In this document: piece after piece, positions 46,088 through 56,633 of the stretch
Position numbering within the stretch: the stretch's first letter is position 1
Layout: the number at the start of each line of letters is the position of its first letter
NCBI RefSeq assembly: GCF_000022325.1
Contig: NC_012034.1
Coordinates: 248,001 to 312,000, forward strand
DNA from: Caldicellulosiruptor bescii DSM 6725
GTDB lineage: Bacteria; Bacillota; Thermoanaerobacteria; Caldicellulosiruptorales; Caldicellulosiruptoraceae
DNA length: 64,000 nucleotides
Reading direction: 5' to 3'
The notes under the pieces: generated by a model
Told to the model about the DNA's origin: nothing
Database searches by the model: none
What the model saw: the letters and a program-made list of their open reading frames with translations, nothing else
Made by a program: the position numbers and the translations under genes

Positions 46088-47551
46088 ATGATAAATAGTT
46101 TTCAAGCTCCACTTTTGGGCAAACTCAAATATTTTGAGTACCTCACAGCGCCTAACTCAGAAAGATACAGAACAATCATGAGATATTGTTTTTTGTGCCA
46201 TTTAGAATACAAAAACAGGCTCACAAAAGAAGAGATATTTACATTTTTAAAAGGTTTTCCACAGTTTGCAGACTACACTGAACAGATGTGCGAACAGGAC
46301 TTGAAAAGTCTTGTTGAGTGGGGCAATTTGAATTCAATTCAGGACACTTCAAAGACTAGAACTGTTGAGGAGTTTAAGAACAAAAGATTTTTATATGAAC
46401 TTACACATATCGGACTTAAGATTGAAAGGTTTTTGTTTGAACTTGAAACTCAAGAGGACACAAAAGCAGAGTTAAATCCCAAGCATATTGAGAAGATATT
46501 TCTCTTGCTTCAGCAGGTGGATAGTATATTGCAAGAGCCACAAAAAAGAGCAGTTGACTGGTGGGACGAGCTAACAAGATCTTTTGAGGAGATTGAAAAT
46601 AGCTATTCTGAATATATTTCAATGTTAAAGTCGTACGAAGCTGAAAATCTCATGATAAAAGAGAATTTTTTAGAGTACAAATCAAAGCTTGTGCAGTACC
46701 TTTACAACTTCTATATTGTATTTCAGAACTATCTTCCAAAAATAAGATCCATCTTTTTGCAATTAAAAAACTCTGAGGTTGAAAAGCTTTTGAAATATAT
46801 AATCGCTCAGGAAAAGGAACATCCCAAAAACATATTCAAAGATCCAGAGAGTATAGAAAGGAATATAAAAGCAAGGTTTGACAATATAAAACTCTGGTTT
46901 GTTGCTCCCCATGGTCAGGCAGAAAAACTTTCTGATCAGATACAGGGACTTATAAAAAAGGTGTCTGACCTTGCAGCAAGGCTTTCAGAGATGTCGAGTG
47001 TCAAAGTAAACAGGCAGGAAGAGTACAAACACTTAGCAAAAATCTTTTCAAACCTTGATTTGGCAACCTGTCACAAGCTTTCTGCAGTTGTGTTTGGTGT
47101 GCTTTTGCCGCGATACATTGCAACCGAGGAAAAGAGGCAGAGCGAACTTGCAAGTCTTAGCATTCTTGACGTGCCGCCAATGAAGAGTTTGCTTCACTCA
47201 AGAGGAAGGCTTGTGAGAGAAAAGAGCAAAGTTTTGCCGGCATCTGAATTTTCTGAAGACAAGAAAAAAAGATTTGAGGAGTATAAAAAGAAGATTGAAG
47301 AGGAAGAAAAACTTGTTGCTGAGCTTATAAAAGATGGAAAAATTGAGTTTGAAAATCTTCCTGTTTTGACTCCACAGGTGAGGAAGAAACTTTTGGTGTG
47401 GCTTTCAAGAGGACTTTCAACAGGTTTTGGTAATACAGACTCAGGTAAAAGATTTAAAGTGGTAAAACCAAAGGATGGGAGATATTGTGTTTTAAAATCT
47501 ATAGATGGTGAGCTTGAGATGCCGGCGTATGTGATTGAGTTTGTTGAGTAA
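46088..47551 (+). CDS. jetA: Wadjet type II subunit JetA (TIGR02677 family, kleisin-like)
   Basis: 487 aa. The N-terminus FEYLTAPNSERYRTIMRYCFLCHLE is the recognisable TIGR02677 opening, with winged-helix and long helical regions after it. In Wadjet systems JetA is the kleisin that bridges the JetC ATPase heads. A TATAAT lies at 46046-46051 just upstream. GAGGGAAGGT precedes the start. The stop overlaps the region just before jetB. Order A-B-C-D is the standard Wadjet order. Confidence 0.88.
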   Translation: MINSFQAPLLGKLKYFEYLTAPNSERYRTIMRYCFLCHLEYKNRLTKEEIFTFLKGFPQFADYTEQMCEQDLKSLVEWGNLNSIQDTSKTRTVEEFKNKRFLYELTHIGLKIERFLFELETQEDTKAELNPKHIEKIFLLLQQVDSILQEPQKRAVDWWDELTRSFEEIENSYSEYISMLKSYEAENLMIKENFLEYKSKLVQYLYNFYIVFQNYLPKIRSIFLQLKNSEVEKLLKYIIAQEKEHPKNIFKDPESIERNIKARFDNIKLWFVAPHGQAEKLSDQIQGLIKKVSDLAARLSEMSSVKVNRQEEYKHLAKIFSNLDLATCHKLSAVVFGVLLPRYIATEEKRQSELASLSILDVPPMKSLLHSRGRLVREKSKVLPASEFSEDKKKRFEEYKKKIEEEEKLVAELIKDGKIEFENLPVLTPQVRKKLLVWLSRGLSTGFGNTDSGKRFKVVKPKDGRYCVLKSIDGELEMPAYVIEFVE

Positions 47552-47573
47552 AGAAAGGCAGGAAAGCAGAAAG

Positions 47574-48806
47574 ATGAAAAGTGCACTTTTAAAATTACTT
47601 GAAAACTTTTGGATTTTAAAAGAAAAAGAGGTTGAAAACTATTATGAGTGTAAAAACATTGGCAAAGAGTTAAAAGACTTTATAGTTACCAAACTGGGAC
47701 TTAAATTCTATGCTACATCTGACATAGTCAGACTTGAAAAGATACCACTTGTTCCAAGAGAGTACATGGGTATTCTGGAGTTTGAAGAGCCGAAAGACTA
47801 TGTATTTTTCTGTCTTGTTCTTGCATTTTTAGAGGACAAGGGCAAAGACACTCAGTTTTTGCTTGAGGATATCACGCAGTATATACGGTCGAATTATCCT
47901 TACGAAGAAATTGATTGGACTATGTATTCTGATAGAAGGTCGCTTATAAGAGTTCTTAAGTTTTGCGAAAAGATGGGGCTAATTAAAATAGATGATGGCA
48001 ATCAAGAGCTGTTTGTGGAAAGAGCTGATGTAGATGTACTTTATGAATCAACAGGGCTATCAAAGTACTTTATGAGGACATTTCCTAAAAGCCTTGTTGA
48101 GTATTCGTCAGTCGAAGAGATTTTAAATAGCGAGTTTGAGTTTACAAATGGACTTTCTGACCAAATCACTGATATAAAGAGAATAAAAGCCTACAGAGGG
48201 CTTTTGATAGATGGAATTGTAGACTTTGAAAATGAAGCACCACTTTATTACATTAAAAAGCAGAAGACAACAATTTCACAGGACCTTGAAAAGTTTGTAC
48301 CAGAGCTTGAGCTTCACCTGTTCAAGTCGTTTGCATATATTAGCGTTGAGGGAGATTACAGATATACTTACCCTGACAATTCAAATATATGCGATGTGTT
48401 ACTTTTGTGTTCAAAAGAGATTTTTGAAAGGGTAGAAAAGGGTGAGCTGAGGCTTTCACCCCCACATGAGATGCTTGAAATTTCGCTTGACCACTTTAAG
48501 CTAATTGTGGAGAATGTCAAGAAAAAATACGGAAATTTTTGGAACAAGGAGTGGAGGGAAAAGTCAACAGAGAAAATATTTGAAGAGCTTTTAGAGTTTT
48601 TACAGCTTCATAATTTTGCAAAGACAAATGAGGATGGGTATCTTGTTATATCACCTATTTTTTTGAGAGTTGTTGGTGAATATCAGGACTATGAAATAAA
48701 TAATCAGCTTTCTGTTAAAAATGAGAGTACAGTAAGATCGTTTGAGGATATAGAAGATATAAATGTAGATGGAGGTTTATATTTTGAAGATGAGCAAGGA
48801 AAATAG
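47574..48806 (+). CDS. jetB: Wadjet type II subunit JetB (TIGR02678 / DUF2398 family)
   Basis: 410 aa from ATG 47574 (AGGAAAGCAG upstream). An earlier ATG at 47535 overlaps jetA and lacks a good site. The N-terminus LLENFWILKEKEVENYYECK followed by VRLEKIPLVPREYMG and DYVFFCLVLAFLEDKGKDTQFLLEDI follows the TIGR02678 pattern. JetB is the KITE (winged-helix) subunit bound to the kleisin, similar to MukE. The 3' end overlaps jetC. Confidence 0.87.
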   Translation: MKSALLKLLENFWILKEKEVENYYECKNIGKELKDFIVTKLGLKFYATSDIVRLEKIPLVPREYMGILEFEEPKDYVFFCLVLAFLEDKGKDTQFLLEDITQYIRSNYPYEEIDWTMYSDRRSLIRVLKFCEKMGLIKIDDGNQELFVERADVDVLYESTGLSKYFMRTFPKSLVEYSSVEEILNSEFEFTNGLSDQITDIKRIKAYRGLLIDGIVDFENEAPLYYIKKQKTTISQDLEKFVPELELHLFKSFAYISVEGDYRYTYPDNSNICDVLLLCSKEIFERVEKGELRLSPPHEMLEISLDHFKLIVENVKKKYGNFWNKEWREKSTEKIFEELLEFLQLHNFAKTNEDGYLVISPIFLRVVGEYQDYEINNQLSVKNESTVRSFEDIEDINVDGGLYFEDEQGK

Positions 48807-51800
48807 ATGGGTGCTCAGCAGAGCCGGAGTTTTCAACTACTGGTATTATGACGAGGAGTATTTTGACTTTTTCGATGGCAGGATGCTTATTCGTGGTGCT
48901 AATGCTTCAGGCAAGTCTGTGACAATGCAAAGTTTTATTACCCTGCTTTTGGATGGCAATTACCACCCATCCAGGCTTGACTCTTTTGGCTCAAATGCGC
49001 GAAAGCTTGAAGACTATGTTCTTGGTGATCAGGGGCCTGGTCAGAAAAATGAGGCAATAGCCTATCTTTTTCTTGAGTTTAAAAAACAAAATGTATTTGT
49101 ATCCATAGGTATGGGAATAAGAGCGAAAAGAGGTACAAATCCTGATACTTGGTATTTTGTTTTGACGGATGGAAGAAGATTTGGTATAGATATATTCTTT
49201 TATGAAAAGATAGGAGACCAGAAGATCCCACTTACCAAAAAAAAGTTTGAAAATCTTTTAGGAGACGGTGGGAAGGTATTTTCAGCTCGAAAAGATTATA
49301 TGGAAGAAGTCAATAAAATATTATTTGGTTTTGAAGACACAGAAGAGTTTGAAAATTTAATTGAACTGATAGTTCGAATAAGAGCGCCAAAGCTTTCAAA
49401 AGATATAAAACCTGATTCTGTCTATAAGATGCTTCAGGAGTCTTTGCCAGCTCTTTCTGAGTCAGACTTGCGTAGCCTTTCTGACTCAATAGAAAATATG
49501 GACAGAATTCAAACAGAGCTTAAAAATCTTGAAATTATAAAAGATGTGTTAGAAAAATTAAAAAAGGTTTACGATGAGTACAATAAGCTTTTGCTTGCGC
49601 AAAGTATACTTAACGTGCTTGAGAAGAGCAAAGAATATTTTAGTCTTAAAATAGATCTTGAAAAAGCTCAAGCTGAGGTTGAGAAAAATAAGGAAGAAAA
49701 GCTTAAGATAGAAGAAAAAATAGGAGAGCTAAAAAAAGAACAAGAGTCTTTGACATTGAGGCTTGAAAGTATAAAAGAAAACGATATATTCAAGCTACAA
49801 AAGGAACTTTTAAATATAAAAGAAGAGCTCAAAGAAGTTGATGAGCAGAAAAACAAAAAGCTTTCCCAGATAAATTCAGCTTCTCAAAAGCTTGAGAAAG
49901 AAAGACAACAGCTTATCGCTTTAGAAGAAGAGCTTGAAAAGTACAAAAGAAAAATAAAAGATAGCGTCGAAGAAGGCAAATTGCTAATCGAATCAATTGG
50001 TTTTCAGAGATTTTTAGAAACGCTTGATATGTATCTTTTTGGACAGGGAAGTCTTGACATTTTAAAAGACGAAATTTCATCTTTCTTATATCAGGTGGAG
50101 ATAGTACTTAAAAATTATGAAAAATTAGCTGAAATCAAGAAAGATTTAGACGGCTTTTATAAAAATCTTGATATGAACAAGGCAGAAGCACAAAAGATTG
50201 AAGAAGATATACAAAATCTTTTGCTTCAGCTTGAGGAAATAAAAAATAGTCTGAAGAATGCTATTTCTATTTACTTTGAACAAAATGAGGTTTTCAAAGC
50301 TTTAGATGAGCAGAGAACAGCAATTTTCCAGGCAATAAATAGTTGTGAGAAAAAAGGTGATTATGTCAGAATATATTCAATCTTAGATGATATTTATAAG
50401 TTTCATTATCTTGCTATCTCAGATACAATAAGAAGGCTTGAGTTTGAAATAGAAACGTTAAATAACAAAATTAAAGCTAAAAAAGAGGAAATTGAAAAAA
50501 TAAAAAGCCAGAAAGATGATGAAATTATACTTTCACCCCAGCAAAAGAAAGTAAGAGACAGGCTTTTACAAAAAGGGGTGCCATTTATACCTTTTTATAT
50601 GGCTGTGGATTTTAAAGACGGTGTGGACGAAAAAAAGAAAGCTATCATTGAAGATGCCTTGAACTGCCTTGGTATTTTGAACGCTTTGATTGTTCCAGAA
50701 AAGTACAGAGATGTTCTTTCAGAACTTATGGATGATGAAAAAGAAATGATTCTAATTTCAAAACCTGCATATTTTTCGCATACGCTGAACGAGTTTTTAG
50801 AAGTTGCCAACTTTGACGGACCTGCCGAGCTAAAACAGGAAGTGGCAGCTGTGATTGACAGCATTTTTGCTACCGAAAAAGATGATGGTATTTATATCTG
50901 TGAAGATGGAAGATTTGGTAATAGCATCTTAAAAGGCAGAACAACTACATGCGAAAATGCAAGGTTTATAGGAATTGAAAATAGAAGAAGATACAGGCAG
51001 ATGCTAATATCACAGCTGGAAGATGAAATAGCTAAACTTTCAGTTGAAGTAGATAATAAAAAACAGGAGAGAAACGCACAAAAGGTATTGCTTGAAAAGT
51101 TACAAAACGAGAGAGACAGTTTCCCTTCATTAATTGACCTTGACACTGCATTTGAGATGATTGAAGAAAGAGAAGATAGAAAATCAGACATACAAAAAGA
51201 GATAGAGTTTTTGGAAAAAAAGATAAGAGAGCTTCTTACTAAAGAAAATAATTTAAAACATGAGATTTCTGTCATTGCAACAAAGCTTTCTGTTACAGCA
51301 GCAAAAGATAATTTTTTGAAGCTAAGTAAAGATGCTCAAAAACTTAAAAGTTTGCTTGTTGATTTAGAAAACCAAGTGGAAAAAGAAAAATTGGTTTCAA
51401 GGACATTAGACTTACGAAAAGATCAAATCCTACAAATAGAAGAAAATATTCAAAATTTAAGCTTCGATTTGCAGGTTTTAAAAACAAGATGGGAAGGCTT
51501 AGAACTAAAAAAAATAGAAATTGAAAAAAGACTCTCAAGTGATGATGCTCAAAAGCTTTTTGAAGAACAGCAAAAGGCAATTGAACGGCTTGATAGTATT
51601 CCTAAGGAGATAGAAAACTTCAACAAAGATCTTCAGGATAAAGTTGCAAAAATTTCGCGATATGAAGCACAAATTGAGACAAAAGCTTCGCAGCTCGAAA
51701 AAGCTAAAATGGAGTACACAAATAGCCTTGAAGTGTTGAAGATAGAACTTTCTTTTGGTTTTGTTTGCAGGGAAGAAAATCTTGAGGATGAGAGCAGACT

Positions 51801-52842
51801 TTTAGAGTTTGCAAAGGAAAAAAGTAGCTTTGCCAATGAATATAAATCTAAGGATTTAAATCAGGTTTTACAAAAGCTTATTGCTACACACTATGAAGCA
51901 CAAGTTCAGCTTGCAGAGTTTGGTGCAAATCTTTTTCTTAAAGAAGATGAAAAAACCAGATATTTAAGATATTTGTGGACTGCTAAGAAGGATGGAAGAT
52001 TGCTTTCGCTTTATGAATTTTTAGAGAGAATAGATTCTGAAATAATCGAGAAGAAAAATCTTATCACCCAGCAAGAAAGAGAACTTTTTGAAGAGGTTTT
52101 GGCAAAAGACATAGGCTTTAAAATCTCGCGCAAGATAATGCTTGCCCAGGACTGGGTAAAGAGAATGAATGAGCTGATGGACGGCATGGACCTTTCAGGA
52201 AATCTTAAATTCAGACTTTCGTGGGAACAGAAGAAACAGGAACTTGAAGATGAACTTTCAACATCAGAACTTGTAAAACTTATTAGTAAAGACCCGGCAA
52301 CAACTTCAGATACCGACAGACAAAAGATTGTCAAGCATTTTAGGGCACGTATTGAAAGAGCAAAAAGGCTTCATGACTCACCTGAAAGTTTTCGAAGTCT
52401 TTATGAGATAATGAAAGAAATTTTGGATTACAGGCAGTGGTTTGAATTTAGACTCTACTTTCAAAGAGGTGAAGATAACAGAAGAGAGCTTACAAACAAT
52501 GCATACGACAAGTTTTCTGGCGGTGAAAAAGCGCTTTCTATTTATGTACCTCTTTTGGCAGCGCTGTGCGCAAAATACCAGAGTGCTGCAAGCTATGCAC
52601 CACGTATAATTGCGCTTGACGAGGCGTTTGCCGGCGTTGATGAGAACAACATTGAAAAGATGTTTGAACTAATAGAAAATTTAGAGTTTGACTATATCAT
52701 GAACTCTCAGATTCTATGGGGAGATTACAAAACAGTGCCAGGACTTTGCATTTATGAACTTATTTCAGACCGAAGCAAAGGCTGTGTTCTCAAAGTAAAA
52801 TACATCTGGAACGGGTACAAGAAGGTGTTGGTGGAGATATGA
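48790..52842 (+). CDS. jetC: Wadjet type II SMC/MukB-like ATPase JetC (TIGR02680 family)
   Basis: 1350 aa. Start is ATG 48790 or TTG 48784; GGAGG at 48771-48775 fits TTG 48784 better. Head: WVLSRAGVFNYWYYDEE and Walker A GANASGKSVT (~36-44). Then very long coiled coil (~265-1180) broken by a hinge-like globular part near 600-720 (RDRLLQKGVPFIPFYMAVDF). C-terminal head: signature KFSGGEKALSIYVPL and Walker B APRIIALDEAFAGVDENN. It is the motor that extrudes DNA loops to find small circular plasmids. Confidence 0.92.
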   Translation: MSKENRWVLSRAGVFNYWYYDEEYFDFFDGRMLIRGANASGKSVTMQSFITLLLDGNYHPSRLDSFGSNARKLEDYVLGDQGPGQKNEAIAYLFLEFKKQNVFVSIGMGIRAKRGTNPDTWYFVLTDGRRFGIDIFFYEKIGDQKIPLTKKKFENLLGDGGKVFSARKDYMEEVNKILFGFEDTEEFENLIELIVRIRAPKLSKDIKPDSVYKMLQESLPALSESDLRSLSDSIENMDRIQTELKNLEIIKDVLEKLKKVYDEYNKLLLAQSILNVLEKSKEYFSLKIDLEKAQAEVEKNKEEKLKIEEKIGELKKEQESLTLRLESIKENDIFKLQKELLNIKEELKEVDEQKNKKLSQINSASQKLEKERQQLIALEEELEKYKRKIKDSVEEGKLLIESIGFQRFLETLDMYLFGQGSLDILKDEISSFLYQVEIVLKNYEKLAEIKKDLDGFYKNLDMNKAEAQKIEEDIQNLLLQLEEIKNSLKNAISIYFEQNEVFKALDEQRTAIFQAINSCEKKGDYVRIYSILDDIYKFHYLAISDTIRRLEFEIETLNNKIKAKKEEIEKIKSQKDDEIILSPQQKKVRDRLLQKGVPFIPFYMAVDFKDGVDEKKKAIIEDALNCLGILNALIVPEKYRDVLSELMDDEKEMILISKPAYFSHTLNEFLEVANFDGPAELKQEVAAVIDSIFATEKDDGIYICEDGRFGNSILKGRTTTCENARFIGIENRRRYRQMLISQLEDEIAKLSVEVDNKKQERNAQKVLLEKLQNERDSFPSLIDLDTAFEMIEEREDRKSDIQKEIEFLEKKIRELLTKENNLKHEISVIATKLSVTAAKDNFLKLSKDAQKLKSLLVDLENQVEKEKLVSRTLDLRKDQILQIEENIQNLSFDLQVLKTRWEGLELKKIEIEKRLSSDDAQKLFEEQQKAIERLDSIPKEIENFNKDLQDKVAKISRYEAQIETKASQLEKAKMEYTNSLEVLKIELSFGFVCREENLEDESRLLEFAKEKSSFANEYKSKDLNQVLQKLIATHYEAQVQLAEFGANLFLKEDEKTRYLRYLWTAKKDGRLLSLYEFLERIDSEIIEKKNLITQQERELFEEVLAKDIGFKISRKIMLAQDWVKRMNELMDGMDLSGNLKFRLSWEQKKQELEDELSTSELVKLISKDPATTSDTDRQKIVKHFRARIERAKRLHDSPESFRSLYEIMKEILDYRQWFEFRLYFQRGEDNRRELTNNAYDKFSGGEKALSIYVPLLAALCAKYQSAASYAPRIIALDEAFAGVDENNIEKMFELIENLEFDYIMNSQILWGDYKTVPGLCIYELISDRSKGCVLKVKYIWNGYKKVLVEI

Positions 52843-54107
52843 CAAAAGATAAGATTTTCGATGAGTGTGTAGAGTACTTTTCAAAGCCAGGATTTAAGCG
52901 TGCGCTGAAGCTTATTCATAGTAAGTATAGGTCTTTGGGGCGATTTTCTGGCAAGATTATTTTAGAAAATCCATCTGAAGAGGAAAAAGAGACTTTATCG
53001 CGGTATCTTAGAAGGGTTTTGAGAGGCGAGAAGGTTGTCATTGATGTAAAAGACTTTACCGTGACAAAGTTTCAGGACACTAAGTTCTCAGGGCTTGATT
53101 TTAAAAGCATTCTGTCAGCAGTTTTGAGAAAAGAGGTTATCACCAAAAAAGAAGAAAAGGAGTTGAAAAGTGGAAGGATATTAAAGTTTTTTAAAAGTTT
53201 GTCAGCACATTTTGAGGGTGATGAAAATGCTGCAGAGGTTTTAAATGCTTTTAAAGAGAATTTCAAATCATTTGAGAGCTTTTATAAAAAGTATTCACAA
53301 GAAGAGTTTTTAGAGATAATGAAAAAGGTCATAGAAGCAATTTTAAAAAAACCACAAAGCCCTGAGACTTTGGCTATTTTTGCAACAAGGGTTACAGGCA
53401 ACCCTCACTTTTTTGATGATGAGCAAGATGCAGGAAAGATATTTTTAAAGCTTTTGAGCATTATAAACGGTAGAGAGTTTCCCCAAAATGCAGAGGAAAA
53501 ATCAGAACTACTTTTTGGTAACAACATCTTAATTGATGAACTTTCAAACTGGTGCCTTTTGTATAACATTGGCGGGTATATTGAAGATGGAAAAGAAGAT
53601 GAAGGGCTCAAGTACTTTAGCAATCAAAAAAAGCCTATTATCTTACCACTTTATACTATAAAGGATTATAAAGGATTTTTTGCATACTCAAATAAGCTTG
53701 TGGTTGTTGAAAACCCTGCTGTATTTTCTGCGATTGTGCAAAGAGTCCCAGCTATTTCTGCTGTGTGCACAAATGGGCACCTGAGGCTCTCAAGCAAGAT
53801 AATCATTGGAAGCATTGCAAAGACAAATATATCTTTGCTGTACTCAGGCGACTTTGACCCAGAAGGGCTTTTGATTGCAGACAGAGTAATTCAAAACTTT
53901 GGTGCAATGCCACTTTGTATGGATGAAGTCCACTATTTTTTGGCACTGTCTGAAAATAAGATAGATGAAAGGCGCTTAGAGATGTTAAAGAATGTAAAAA
54001 GTGCTCAGCTACAAAGCGTCTGCAAGAAAATGAAGGAGCTTCAGCTTGCTGGGTATCAGGAGAGGATTGTGGATAGGATTGTTGAGAAGCTAAAAGTTAA
54101 TATTTAA
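52839..54107 (+). CDS. jetD: Wadjet type II nuclease JetD (TIGR02679 / DUF2399, Toprim)
   Basis: 422 aa. ATG overlaps the jetC stop by 4 bases. The N-terminal half (YFSKPGFKRALKLIHSKY, RFSGKIILENPSEEEKETL) matches the TIGR02679 arm. The C-terminal half is a Toprim-like domain with the Glu in VVVENPAVF and the metal pair in YSGDFDPEGLLIADR. JetD is recruited to JetABC and cuts the plasmid. All catalytic residues that I can see are present, so the system looks intact. Confidence 0.9.
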   Translation: MTKDKIFDECVEYFSKPGFKRALKLIHSKYRSLGRFSGKIILENPSEEEKETLSRYLRRVLRGEKVVIDVKDFTVTKFQDTKFSGLDFKSILSAVLRKEVITKKEEKELKSGRILKFFKSLSAHFEGDENAAEVLNAFKENFKSFESFYKKYSQEEFLEIMKKVIEAILKKPQSPETLAIFATRVTGNPHFFDDEQDAGKIFLKLLSIINGREFPQNAEEKSELLFGNNILIDELSNWCLLYNIGGYIEDGKEDEGLKYFSNQKKPIILPLYTIKDYKGFFAYSNKLVVVENPAVFSAIVQRVPAISAVCTNGHLRLSSKIIIGSIAKTNISLLYSGDFDPEGLLIADRVIQNFGAMPLCMDEVHYFLALSENKIDERRLEMLKNVKSAQLQSVCKKMKELQLAGYQERIVDRIVEKLKVNI

Positions 54108-54428
54108 CAGCTTCCCCAATCTACTAGAACATATTTCTGACATCATGAGATGACTGTATTTTTAACTATTTGCGAACTTACCCTTGTTATAAACTCAAGA
54201 AAATTTAAGAAAATTTAAGCTATTTAAAGAAAAGTATATTCTAAGCTCAAAATTTAGTTGAAAATGGGCTAAAAAAAAAAAAACGAGATTGACAGAGTGA
54301 AAATGTATAAGATAAAATTTGCATAGAAATTCCAAGAAGATGTTTACAGAAAAAATAGCTTGAGTACAAAACAGCCTAAATAAGAAAATAAAGAAGCAAA
54401 TATATCAAAAATCAAGTGGGATGAAGAG
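54108..54428. other. Intergenic region between Wadjet and the bacteriocin export genes
   Basis: About 320 bases, very AT-rich, with a run of 13 A near 54271-54283. A TTGACA at 54289-54294, followed by an AT-rich segment (TATAAGATAAAAT), is a likely promoter for the export genes; the exact -10 is not clear. There is a direct repeat AGAAAATTTA at ~54199 and ~54209. I see no terminator after jetD and no RNA gene. Confidence 0.55.
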
Positions 54429-56633
54429 ATGAGGAAAAGATACTATTGTGTAAAGCAGCATGATATAACAGATTGTGCAGCAGCAAGCTTAGCAACAATT
54501 TGTTTGCAATATGGAAAAGAAGTATCGATAGCCAGAATAAGGCAGATGGCAGGTACAGACAGGTTTGGCACCACAGCATATGGAGTTGTAAAAGCGGCAG
54601 AAAAGCTTGGATTTGAAGCAAAAGCAGTCAGGGCAGAAGCAAAAGAAGCAATATTTGAAAAAATACCACTTCCGTGTATAGCACATGTACTGATAGATGG
54701 CAAGCTATTTCATTATGTTGTAATACATGAAATAAGAAAAGAAAGGATAGTAATAGCAGACCCGGCAAAAGGAATAGTTAAGCTAAATCCAGAAGAGTTT
54801 TTTAAGATATGGACAGGCATTTTGATACTTCTTGTACCAAATGAGAGGTTCAAGAAAGGAAAGCAAGAGGGAGTTTTGAAAAAGTTTTTCAAGTTATTGA
54901 GACCACAGAAGGACTTGATATTGAATATTTTTGCAGTGTCAGTTGTATATACCTTGCTTGGGATAGCGGCAGCATTTTATTACAAGTTTTTGATGGATGA
55001 TGTAATACCGAATCTTTTGAAGAATACACTTCACATTATAGCAGCAGGTGCGATACTGATTACAATATTCAAGGTGATATTAGGGGCATTCAGGGTAAGG
55101 CTTTTGATACATTTAAGTCAAAGATTAGATATTAAGCTGATGCTGGGATATTATGAACATGTGATAGAGCTTCCGATGAGTTTTTTTGGTAGCAGGAAGA
55201 TAGGGGAGATAATATCGAGGTTTATGGACGCATCAAAGATAAGGGATGCAGTATCTGGTGCAACTTTGACGCTAATGATAGACAGCATAATGGCAGTGGC
55301 AGGCGCAAGTATTTTATACCTGCAAAATTCCACACTGTTTTTTATAGCGCTTGTGATGGTTTTGCTATACGCAGCAGTAGTGTTTGGATTTAACAGGGTA
55401 TTGAAGGAAGCGAACAGGCAGGAGATGGAAGACAATGCAATTTTGACATCGTATTTGGTAGAGTCACTGAATGGGATAGAAGTAGTAAAGGCATTTAATA
55501 TAGAAGAGGATGTAAATTTTAAGACAGAGAGCAAGTTTGTAAAGCTATTAAAAGATGTGTTTAAGGTAGCGAATTTAAACAATTTGCAGAGTAATATAAG
55601 CAGCGCAATAGCAGCGGTAGGAGTTATGGTAATACTATGGGTTGGTGCACACAAAGTAATAAATGGGCAGATGAGCATAGGGGAGTTGTTTACGTTCAAT
55701 GCACTGCTTGCATACTTTGTAGACCCGATAAAGAACTTGATAGGATTGCAGCCGATGTTGCAGACGGCGATAGTTGCAGCCGAAAGGCTGAGCGAAATTT
55801 TGGAACTTGAGAGTGAGTTTCAAGATGACGAAGAAAGGAAATTATCACCCAGTTTGAAGGGTGATATAGAGATAGAGGGTTTGAACTTCAGATACGGTAC
55901 AAGACAGCTTGTGCTGAGGGATATAAATCTTAAGATAAGAAGAGGAGAGAAGATAGCGATAGTAGATGAAAGTGGTTCAGGTAAGACCACGTTAGCAAAA
56001 TTGCTTTTAGGATTTTATGATTATGAAAGCGGAGAGATAAGAATAAATGGCTATAACTTAAAAGATATAAACAAGAAGCATTTGAGGGAGAAGATAGCAT
56101 ATATATCTCAAGACATCTTTTTGTTCAGTGGTACGATATTTGAGAATTTGGTATTAGGCAACAGGAATATAAAAATGGAAGATATAATTGAAATAAGCAG
56201 ATTAACCACACTGGATGAGTTTGTATCAAAACTTCCTTTGAGATACAATACCATGATAGAAGAGAATGGAGCTAATTTGTCAGGCGGGCAGAAGCAGCTA
56301 ATAGCAATAACCAGGGCACTTTTAAAAAATCCTGAGATAGTGATAATGGATGAAGCGACCAGTAATCTTGATTCTGTAACCGAGCAGGCGATAGGAAAGG
56401 TAATAGAGAAGGTATGTGAGGGGATAACCACTATAATAATAGCGCACAGGCTATCCACTATTTTGAAATGCGACAGGGTTGTGGTAATGCATGAAGGCAG
56501 GATAGTAGAGGTGGGAACGCATGAGGAGCTGATGAGAAAGAAAGGGTATTATTATAACCTGTGGAGAGAGCAACTGATGGGACTTGAGCAAAAAGGGCTA
56601 TGGGATTTGGTTGGGAGTGCAGCTGGAGGATGA
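54429..56633 (+). CDS. Bacteriocin-processing ABC exporter with C39 peptidase domain
   Basis: 734 aa. Residues 1-130 are a C39 peptidase: Cys16 in QHDITDCAAAS, His95 in FHYVVIHE and Asp111 in IADPAKG form the catalytic triad that cuts after a double glycine. Six membrane helices (~155-450) and an ATPase follow: Walker A DESGSGKTT, signature LSGGQKQ, Walker B IVIMDEATSNLD, switch His in IIAHRLSTI. It should cleave the leaders from the peptides encoded at 58103 and 58366 and export them. HlyD-type gene overlaps by ATGA. Confidence 0.93.
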   Translation: MRKRYYCVKQHDITDCAAASLATICLQYGKEVSIARIRQMAGTDRFGTTAYGVVKAAEKLGFEAKAVRAEAKEAIFEKIPLPCIAHVLIDGKLFHYVVIHEIRKERIVIADPAKGIVKLNPEEFFKIWTGILILLVPNERFKKGKQEGVLKKFFKLLRPQKDLILNIFAVSVVYTLLGIAAAFYYKFLMDDVIPNLLKNTLHIIAAGAILITIFKVILGAFRVRLLIHLSQRLDIKLMLGYYEHVIELPMSFFGSRKIGEIISRFMDASKIRDAVSGATLTLMIDSIMAVAGASILYLQNSTLFFIALVMVLLYAAVVFGFNRVLKEANRQEMEDNAILTSYLVESLNGIEVVKAFNIEEDVNFKTESKFVKLLKDVFKVANLNNLQSNISSAIAAVGVMVILWVGAHKVINGQMSIGELFTFNALLAYFVDPIKNLIGLQPMLQTAIVAAERLSEILELESEFQDDEERKLSPSLKGDIEIEGLNFRYGTRQLVLRDINLKIRRGEKIAIVDESGSGKTTLAKLLLGFYDYESGEIRINGYNLKDINKKHLREKIAYISQDIFLFSGTIFENLVLGNRNIKMEDIIEISRLTTLDEFVSKLPLRYNTMIEENGANLSGGQKQLIAITRALLKNPEIVIMDEATSNLDSVTEQAIGKVIEKVCEGITTIIIAHRLSTILKCDRVVVMHEGRIVEVGTHEELMRKKGYYYNLWREQLMGLEQKGLWDLVGSAAGG

